Shown here: positions 1 to 6,154 of the stretch, one piece after another
Layout of the letters: each line of letters begins with the position of its first letter
How positions within the stretch are numbered: position 1 is the stretch's first letter
Assembly: GCA_018398765.1 (NCBI GenBank)
Contig: JAHBMJ010005854.1
Span: forward strand, 20,001 to 30,000
Length of the DNA: 10,000 nucleotides
Source of the DNA: Chromera velia
Taxonomy: Eukaryota; Sar; Chromeraceae
Reading direction: 5' to 3'
Made by a program: the position numbers and the translations under genes
The notes under the pieces: model-generated
The model's input: only the letters and a program-made list of their open reading frames with translations
Told to the model about the DNA's origin: nothing
Database searches by the model: none

Positions 1-569
1 GCAGTGATTCTACTAGTGAAATCATACAGTTGCACGGCCATGGGTTGCCGAGAGTTCGGTTTCACTCAGAAATTCACTACATCATAGCCGAACCCTAGGC
101 CGGCCGAACCATTAATTCATTTATTCATCCATTCACTTATTTTAAGATTCATTCAATATTAATTAAAGTTTGTATAATTAAACGGATTTAAGTTGTGAAT
201 TCCCAGGTGAATTCATATTTAGATTCATGCATATGCATGAACTTTGTAAACCACTGGCACTTGAATGCTAGAGGTAATTTTCAAAAAAAAAAATAAAAGA
301 AAAAATATGGTCTCCAGGGCATTTTTTTTTTTTTTTGCTTTTCGATGATGACCTCCATCAAGACATGACAACCATCTGCAACACCTTGCATTGGCTTACA
401 ACAAGAAAGCAACAGTTGTATAACAGTGTAACAACATTCATTTATTATATTATAATAAAGAAACAACAGTATAACTAGTAGTATAATAACACTTAAACAA
501 CACTTACTAGTACTGATTCGTACAACATATCAACAACACTTAATTAAACAACAATTTTTTTAGTTTGAC

Positions 570-630
570 ATAAAAAAAAAAACAAAAAACAAAAAAGTGA
601 AAATGACCATTTTTTTTTTTTTTTTTTTGA
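570..630. repeat. Poly-A / poly-T inverted homopolymer pair
   Basis: An A-rich run (about 571-606, interrupted by C and G) is followed after a short spacer by a T run of about 20 bases (610-628). The two can pair as a long A:T hairpin. A weaker pair of the same kind lies at 284-306 and 321-336. No flanking target-site duplication was recognised, so a retroposon origin is not shown. Confidence 0.6.
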
Positions 631-959
631 AAATTATACCCCTAGTGGTAATGCTAAGAAATGTTGAATGATCATTATCATACGCCTAGTCATACGCACC
701 ATTGTTATCGGCCTCTGTTAGGCCTAGTGTTAGGCTTTTACCCTAGCCTCTAGTAACTTAGGCTTCTACAGACTACTGTTTTGATATTTAGTTGGATATC
801 CGTTTTATATCAGATAAACAGTATCATAAACTGCATTTTTGATAGGTCAGATAAAATAATCTGGTAGAGTCTGGTAAGAAAATTAATATAAAGGGAGAGT
901 ATAAGAGAGAGCTAGTCGTCAATAAGCCCGTCATTACTTCAAATTGACAATGTAATATT

Positions 960-980
960 AAGTGATAAGTGATAAGTGAT
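960..980. repeat. Three perfect tandem copies of AAGTGAT
   Basis: The 7-base unit AAGTGAT occurs three times head to tail with no mismatch. It is a simple slippage repeat in non-coding DNA. Confidence 0.85.
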
Positions 981-1367
981 TTATTGGTGCCCTCAAGCCT
1001 AGCCTCGAGCACTGTCGCCGTTTTGTCTTGTAGAGGTCGCCTCCGCAAACGGCAGGTGATTAACAAATTATATAACAATTAACGTACTTTAAATTCACAA
1101 TGAAATATTCTAGATAATATTATTTTTAAAATGTTCAGCCTCTGGACTGATAAACTTATGCATATTATGCCGCATAAAAGTTATACATATTATATGTCTA
1201 GTTATATATAATATATATATAAATAATTTACTGGTGTCAGTACACAGACTATAACACAGTACGGTAATGAGTTACTACCGGCTCTTTTTGGCCAGTAGCG
1301 AGTTACTGTCACTTTGGTAACCATGAGATGGTGACCGGCGGACTTAAAGGCGTGTACCACTAGTACC

Positions 1368-1381
1368 ACTACCATGGTAGT
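1368..1381. repeat. 14-bp perfect palindrome ACTACCATGGTAGT
   Basis: A perfect palindrome centred on CATG. It overlaps the end of the 12-mer TACCACTACCAT (1364-1375), which recurs at 3857-3868. The sequence before it is a direct repeat of GTACCACTA. Function unknown. Confidence 0.7.
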
Positions 1382-1844
1382 TCAAAGAAAAACTCTGGTA
1401 AAAACAATTGCTAGACCTATATTTTAAAGCCTGACCACTTAAATCATTAGCAGTTTAAAGCCCTGAAAATTAGGCTAAAATAATCATACTCAAATAATAT
1501 ATATGCTATACATAGTGATATACTAGTTAGAGTTCAGTCATAACCCTATAAAACTTTTAGGGCCCACTGTACAGTGAAAAACCCCGGCATGCATGATCCA
1601 CACCACAAAGGCCACTCATGCAGACAAAGATATATACAGACGTACAGATGAAAGAACTGTGTCACAGAGTGTTGGTGCTTTTGTGTCAATCCACTAGGAT
1701 AGGGTAAATGGACAGTAGGATCATCTTTCTATAGTGCTGTCTCTTCGTTTTGTGCTACTTAGTAGGAGCTTCAGAAGCGACCGCATCGACCAGGATATCA
1801 ACATGTGCGAACTAAGATTTAGAAAAGTCAGTCACAACTGAGGT

Positions 1845-2420
1845 TATGGATGGATGAAGTGAGTGAGGGATCGATGGATGCATGCATAGAATGATGGAGT
1901 GAAGAGGGATGGATGAGTGGATGAAGTGAGAGAGTGGCTGAAGGATGGATGGATGGATGGATGGATGGATGGATGGATGGATGGATGGATAGAGTGAGAG
2001 AGTGAGAGAGTGACTGAGGGATGGATGGATGGATGGATGGATGGATGCATGAATGCCATAGGATGGATAAATCGATGGATGGAGTGAGTGGGGGATGGAT
2101 GGATGGAGTGATGGAATGAGTGAGGGATGGATTAATTGATGCCGTGAGTGAGGGATGGATTGATGGAGTGAGTGAGGGATGGATGGATGGAGTGATGGAG
2201 TGAGGAGGGATAGATGGATGGGTGGATGGAGTGAGGGAGTGACTGAGGGATGGATGGATGGATGGATGGATTGATAGATTGATGGATGGATGGATGGATG
2301 GATTCAATTTGATGGATTGATGGATTGATGGATGGAGTGAGTGAGGGATGAATGGGTGGAGTGATCGAGTAAGGATGGATGGATGAATGGATAGATGGAT
2401 GGATAGATGAATGCCATTCG
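1845..2420. repeat. Degenerate GGAT/GATG minisatellite
   Basis: About 575 bp built from GGAT (ATGG) units mixed with GAGTGA and GAGGGAT variants. The longest pure stretch is 12 GGAT units at 1943-1990. The complementary TCCA repeat contains no stop codon in any frame, so it creates long minus-strand open frames of Ile-His-Pro-Ser repeats (up to 240 codons over 1828-2550). These reflect repeat composition and are not called as a gene. The array ends just before the spliced gene at 2411-3260. Confidence 0.9.
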
Positions 2421-3260
2421 ATAGATGCATGAAGTTTTGCATCCTTGGATTTAAATACAAAAAGGAGAGAAGTGTTCGGTGGAGATACCTGGTTGGCACT
2501 ACGCAGTGCCTCAAAAAACTTCCGATCCCTTCTATTGATTCTGAACTCATCGAAGAGCTGATTCGTGTGTATACTGTACAAGGATACCTTTCCCGATGAA
2601 GAGTGGAAAAACAGGTACGTCAGCTTTCTGTTTTCAGAGCCTCCGTTTTTTTTTTTTTCTCACACGTCTATATCTCTTGCGCTATCCCCTCTTTGTCTGC
2701 CCCCACCCCCTCCTTTTTTTGCTTGTTTTTGCTACCTGATAATGCAGCTGTTTGTCTATAAAGGTTGGCCAGGTTTGTACCTTCATTTTTTTTTTCTCTT
2801 TACAGGTGGGCCAAGGTAAAGCCTAGAGACGCAGGTTTGGAGAAAACATACAAGAGATGCAGGTTTGGAGAAATCAGTCTCCTCAACGAGGCCCTAGAAG
2901 TCGTCTTTGGTGATTTATCTAAGCACACAGTCACCAACAAGGCCGGGAAGAGAGTTACCGTCTCAGTTACGGTCCTCCATCACTTTACGACCTCTTTGAA
3001 TAACAGAATTGGATACGCGGAAGGAGAGGTAAGAAGGGCCACTGAAGAGGCCACTGCTAGGGCGGCCGCTGCTGGGGCCGCTGCTATAGGCATGCAGGAG
3101 GGGGAGAGTACAGGAAGAGGATGCCGAAATGGAAGACGTTCAGGATGAGAGGGGGGAACGGAAGGTACCACTCCAAGAAAGGTTGCATGGCCTACTAGCA
3201 GCCATTGGGGGGGGCGAAAAGGTCATCCCCCTCCTTATTATCATGGTCAAAATAAGATAA
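2411..3260 (+). CDS. Spliced gene of unknown function, reading frame disrupted (possible pseudogene)
   Basis: Family not recognised. Three coding-like pieces can be read. Piece 1 (2411 to about 2596) contains [21 protein letters not shown] and then meets TGA at 2597. A one-base shift in the TTTCCC stretch (2589-2594) continues it as DEEWKNR up to a strong donor after 2614. Piece 2 (2806-3028) joins in phase to give [16 protein letters not shown], then runs through [17 protein letters not shown] and a soluble, mixed-charge region. Piece 3 (3114-3260, ending TAA) reads [16 protein letters not shown] and a hydrophobic tail. It joins piece 2 either by an 85-bp intron (3029-3113) or through an Ala-rich linker with a one-base shift in a G run near 3100-3104. 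The start is uncertain: the ATG at 2411 sits at the edge of the minisatellite and a further exon may lie upstream. An intact gene with assembly errors or a decaying gene are both possible. Confidence 0.5.
2615..2805 (+). other. Spliceosomal intron, 191 bp
   Basis: Donor ACAG|GTACGT at 2615 and acceptor TTTTTCTCTTTACAG|GTGG ending at 2805 both match consensus well. The intron holds several T- and C-rich tracts. Joining the flanks is in phase (codon split AG|G) and removes stops in all three frames. This is the best-supported intron in the window. Confidence 0.85.
2825..2880 (+). repeat. 28-bp tandem duplication inside an exon
   Basis: AGAGACGCAGGTTTGGAGAAA (2825-2845) recurs with one mismatch at 2853-2873, an offset of 28 bases. 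As 28 is not a multiple of three, the second copy is read in a different frame (RDAGLEK, then RCRFGE). The duplication therefore changed the frame of everything downstream relative to an ancestor with a single copy. Confidence 0.85.
3029..3113 (+). other. Possible 85-bp intron, or Ala-rich coding linker with a frameshift
   Basis: The donor GGAGAG|GTAAGA at 3029 is excellent. The acceptor GTACAG|GAAG ending at 3113 has the right terminal bases but no pyrimidine tract. Removing the segment is in phase (0/0) and opens the frame to the TAA at 3260. Against an intron, the segment itself reads as a plausible charged then Ala-rich peptide ([16 protein letters not shown]), which would need only one fewer G in the run near 3100-3104 to stay in frame. 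Confidence 0.45.
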
Positions 3261-3960
3261 AATTTCATAAAAATGATATTATTTACTTAATATTTTATTT
3301 TACACGCTCTAAGTCGGTGCACTAAATGAATTAAAAGCTCTAGTCTTCATAAATTACCCCAGAAACGTCTTAAAAGTTATAATTCTTTCATAAAAAAATG
3401 TTTTTCAAAATCTGACTAAATATGAGGGAAATTAGTGACAAAATTCACAAAAAAAAATTTGACTAAAATATGACTATTCACTAGTTTTTTTTTACCATTT
3501 TTTTTCTCGTAAAATATATTGATTGAATAAATGGGAGTCGGTTCATTCAATTTGTGGGTGTTTGTAAACTTGTGTAGCATTTTTTGTTTATCCGTGTACA
3601 ATATAAACAAAAAAATATAAACCGAGAAAAAAAAGTAGAATATGACTAAAATATGATTTTTTTGTAATATTTTATAATATTTAGTCATATTTACTAAAAG
3701 TTTTATAGGGTAAAATGATGAACATTGAATTTTACTAGAATGAAGTTTTAATGAATACCAAAAATACGATTTCTACTAGGATTTTTACAGTCTAAAATTG
3801 GTTTTATACGTTAAGTTTGACTCAGAATGTGGCCAAATCTGCCTGTTTTTAACTACTACCACTACCATTGGAACAGTACTACCGTAACCACAAAATTGGT
3901 AACCGAGTGGCCTAGCAGCCGCCAGGCCGCCGCCTAGTAACCGTCCTACTTTCGTTAAAT
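3261..3960. other. AT-rich non-coding stretch
   Basis: No supported gene. Many A/T homopolymers are present. The minus-strand open frame at 3416-3688 is Lys/Asn/Phe/Ile-rich, as expected from composition alone. The stretch holds the recurring TGACTAAAATATGA-like motif and, from about 3850, a GGTAACC/ACTACC-rich patch that resembles 1264-1382. Confidence 0.6.
3412..3695. repeat. Four dispersed copies of a TGACTAAAATATGA-like motif
   Basis: Copies are at 3412-3424 (TGACTAAATATGA), 3460-3475 (TGACTAAAATATGACT), 3643-3656 (TGACTAAAATATGA) and an inverted relative at 3681-3695 (TTAGTCATATTTACT). Such similarity is more than AT-richness alone would readily produce, but the function is unknown. Confidence 0.6.
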
Positions 3961-4015
3961 TACTCCTAACCGTACTGTGTAGGTGTCAGACAGACTCTCT
4001 GTTCCCTCCGTCTCT

Positions 4016-4154
4016 TCATGAACACAACAGAAAAAAAAGAGACAGAAAAACAGACAGACAGACAGACAGACGGACGGACGGACTGACGGACTATATACTC
4101 TTTTCTTTCCCTGTTCTCTTCCTTTCTTTCAGGACAGGCAGACAGACAGACAGC

Positions 4155-4196
<42 letters not shown>

Positions 4197-4291
4197 GCTA
4201 GACAGACAGACAGACAGACAGCTAGACAGACAGACAGACAGACAATATGTTTCTTCTTCTTCTCCCTCCTTTTCGTCATGAACACAACAGA
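4016..4291. repeat. Higher-order direct repeat framing GACA microsatellites
   Basis: The 16-mer TCATGAACACAACAGA occurs at 4016-4031 and 4276-4291, 260 bases apart. In both places a pyrimidine-rich tract with CCCTCC precedes it and an A-rich purine tract follows. Short AGGC or GACA arrays follow further on. The layout suggests duplication of a whole pyrimidine / CATGAACACAACAG / purine / tetranucleotide module. Confidence 0.75.
4047..4246. repeat. GACA/GGAC tetranucleotide arrays
   Basis: A first array (about 4050-4090) runs from GACA to GGAC units. After a pyrimidine tract, a second array (about 4136-4244) is nearly pure GACA. Within it, GCTA replaces GACA at 4153, 4197 and 4221. The spacings are 44 and 24 bases, both multiples of four, so the variant units keep the tetramer phase. 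Confidence 0.9.
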
Positions 4292-4317
4292 CAAAAAGAA
4301 AGAAAGCAACAAAGAAA

Positions 4318-4700
4318 GACAGGCAGGCAGGCAGTCAGGCAGTTAGTCGCTCAATCCTAGGCTCAATCGGTCAGTCGGTCAGTCGGTCGGTCAGTCAGTC
4401 AGTCAGTCAGTCAGTCAATCAGTCGCTCAATCGGTCAGTCAGTCAGTCAGTCAGTCGGTCAGTCGGTCAGTCGGCCAGTCGGTCAGTCGGTCAGTCAGTC
4501 AGTCAGTTGGTCAGTTAGTCAGTCAGTTAGTCAGTCAGTTAGTCAGTCAGTTAGTCAGTCAGTTAGTCAGTCAGTCAGTCAGTCAGTCAGTTAGCCAGCC
4601 GGCCAGCCCGCCAGCCAGCCAGCCAGCCAGCCAGTCAGCCAGCCAGCCAGCCAGCCGACTTGTCAGTCAGTCAGTCAGTCAGTCAGTCAGTCAGTCAGTC
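4318..4700. repeat. GTCA-family compound microsatellite with GTCG, GTTA and GCCA variants
   Basis: Starts with AGGC units (about 4319-4334), then GTCA mixed with GTCG (4370-4500). A 12-base higher-order unit GTTAGTCAGTCA follows, with GTTA at 4514, 4526, 4538, 4550 and 4562. Next come GCCA units (about 4590-4656) and a final pure GTCA run (4662-4700). Plus-strand open frames here read as Ser-Val-Ser-Gln repeats and are repeat artefacts. Confidence 0.92.
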
Positions 4701-4963
4701 ACAGACAGACACACAGACAGATAACCACCCACAGAGTGCGAAAAAGAGCGAGAGAGCTGGACACCAAGGGACCGGCATGAAGAGCACATTGAACTCATGC
4801 CTCACAGCAGACAGAAAGCCTCGGCTCGTGCAAATTGAACGTTTACAGAGGCACAAAAATCAGGGCAAAGATCGTGGAGTGAACGTTGGGATTCACGTTC
4901 ATGTGCATGTACAGTGCGCACGGCATTGTTCCATTCATAAGTTCTTAATAAATGATTACAAAA
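4701..4963. other. Intergenic tail downstream of the VOC gene
   Basis: About 260 bp between the microsatellite and the polyadenylation signal of the minus-strand gene. It has moderate GC, no coding region I can support, and an AATAAA on the plus strand at 4947-4952 with no plus-strand gene upstream to use it. Confidence 0.5.
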
Positions 4964-4969
4964 TTTATT
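4964..4969 (-). terminator. Polyadenylation signal AATAAA for the VOC gene
   Basis: TTTATT on the plus strand reads AATAAA on the minus strand, 57 nt past the stop codon of the glyoxalase-like gene. Position and sequence fit a eukaryotic polyadenylation signal; use is inferred. Confidence 0.5.
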
Positions 4970-5026
4970 CGTGAATCGAATCCTTGACAATGACCCCCGT
5001 ATGCCACCAGTCAGTCAGTCGGCCCG

Positions 5027-5557
5027 TCAGTCCACCTCCAGGGCCACAAATTCGAGACCGTTGCCGTCTGGGTCCCTCGTGAAGAGTGCTGGACGTCCGG
5101 AACTTGACAGTTTGTACGGCACTCGGTGTTTGTCGAGTCGTTCAATCAGTGGTCGGAGCCGTCGGATGGAAAGGGCGAGGTGTCTGTCTCTGGCAGGGTA
5201 GTCGGGTCGTCCGTCCTTTGGGTCGGGGTTTGGCAGCTGCATCAGATGGATTTGGTTGCCCCCAACCTTCACAAAGGCCCCCGGATAGGGGAGGGTCTTG
5301 GGTCGGAGGTGGGTGTCGTCTTCCATGCCGAGGACGTCCAGGTAGAATCGAAGAGATGCGTCCGTGTCTGAGCACAGAACTCCTGCATGGTTAATACCAT
5401 CATAATCCACATCACGAAAAGTTGTCCGAAGAGGAGTCCTTGAGATGGGCGCGATTTCCAAGAGTAGAGGGACCCTTGAGCCCCCCCCTCGAACAAAAGC
5501 AAAACCTGATGCCAGAGACGGCAAAAGAAGGAAACACAATTGAACAAAAGCGGGCAT
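5027..5557 (-). CDS. Glyoxalase/VOC-fold protein with predicted plastid-targeting presequence
   Basis: Complete intronless gene of 176 aa. It belongs to the vicinal oxygen chelate superfamily (glyoxalase I / bleomycin resistance / dioxygenase fold), closest in feel to small cyanobacterial and plastid lactoylglutathione lyase-like proteins. The core runs from about residue 54 (GINHAGVLCSD) to 173. Seen: YPGAFVKVGGNQIHLM (91-106), DRHLAL (124-129), SSGRPALFTRDPDGN (152-166) and GLEF (167-170). Likely metal ligands are H57, H104, H126 and E169, the usual His/His/His/Glu-type placement; enzymatic substrate is not deducible. Residues 1-18 are a hydrophobic signal peptide followed by ASGFAF, with predicted cleavage before F19. 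A Ser/Thr/Arg-containing stretch to about 50 is typical of the bipartite signal for complex red plastids. The ATG at 5557 is chosen because the codon two positions further upstream is GTG. The last codons abut a GTCA-type repeat. Confidence 0.9.
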   Translation of the reverse strand: MPAFVQLCFLLLPSLASGFAFVRGGGSRVPLLLEIAPISRTPLRTTFRDVDYDGINHAGVLCSDTDASLRFYLDVLGMEDDTHLRPKTLPYPGAFVKVGGNQIHLMQLPNPDPKDGRPDYPARDRHLALSIRRLRPLIERLDKHRVPYKLSSSGRPALFTRDPDGNGLEFVALEVD

Positions 5558-6154
5558 TCTCACGCAAAGAGGAACCGCAGTTTCCCTATGACCCCACTGT
5601 TTCCCTTGCCCTCTCTAAGCACACCCTTCTCCTCCGCCTTGGCGATCTATATACAATCACCAGCTACATCATGCTACATCACCCTCTCAGGGCCCGGCTG
5701 TCTGACAGAACGACGAAGGTTGCATGGAGACGGCTTGGTGCATGCATGCGGTCCCCGGCCGGGCCCATGCAGGAGGTCGCGTGCACATGGGGCATGCCGG
5801 CCGCGCGGGACCTTTTGGTGTAGACGGCAATAAGTTCTGACCTGCAATTGAAGTGGTCGAACCATGTCGAACCATGCACGTACGGAGAAGAAGATTCAAA
5901 AGACAGCTCGAAACTTTTCAGCAAACAACTATGCACTTTTCGGTGAAGAGAATCTAGACCAGCAACCAGTCTGGTCGGTCAGGACTTTCAGTTTGGGGGC
6001 AAGGTCTCTCACGTCTTCCCCATGTATGAACTCGCGAAGTCGGTATCCCAGCTGTCAGACTGACGAATCTTTGTCCATCTATGGTCCTAACCTGATCCCG
6101 TCACGAGAACTGACGGGTCATTGCGAACAGAGAAGCGGCAAAGCTCATTGAAAG
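5558..6154. promoter_or_regulatory. Divergent promoter region between VOC and TauE/SafE genes
   Basis: About 600 bp separate the two start codons, which point away from each other, so both promoters should lie here. A TATA-like CTATATAC is at 5647-5654, roughly 90 bp upstream of the VOC start on the minus strand. GC-rich palindromic elements lie near 5740-5810 (GCATGCATGC, CCCGGCCGGG), and TCGAACCATG is repeated near 5858-5876. The plus-strand open frame 5864-6151 is in frame with the exporter but ends with TGA just before its ATG, so it is taken as 5' leader. No motif is proven functional. Confidence 0.45.

Larger units (their letters stand above)
1..1844. other. AT-rich non-coding stretch
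   Basis: No convincing coding region on either strand. It is AT-rich with many stops in all frames, several A/T homopolymers, a TA dinucleotide tract near 1200-1222 and small local duplications such as the GTTAGGC-like repeats near 716-737. The two short open frames on the minus strand (281-466 and 824-1078) have low-complexity or unremarkable translations and no splice or family support. It could be intergenic DNA or part of a very long intron; the sequence alone does not decide. Confidence 0.6.

Noticed and set aside
1828-2581. Long minus-strand open frames rich in Ile-His-Pro-Ser repeats (up to 240 codons)
   Set aside because: The TCCA repeat has no stop codon in any frame, and open frames appear in more than one frame over the same array. 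This is a composition effect, with no start, splice or family support.
4047-4700. CRISPR-like array
   Set aside because: The repeats are four-base units without unique spacers. This is a eukaryotic microsatellite.
4660-4974. Plus-strand open frame beginning with Ser-Val-Ser-Gln repeats
   Set aside because: The first part is the GTCA microsatellite. The rest is unremarkable and runs into the 3' region of the minus-strand VOC gene.
5864-6151. Plus-strand open frame directly upstream of the exporter
   Set aside because: It ends in TGA four bases before the exporter ATG, has no recognisable domain, and overlaps the expected promoter and leader.
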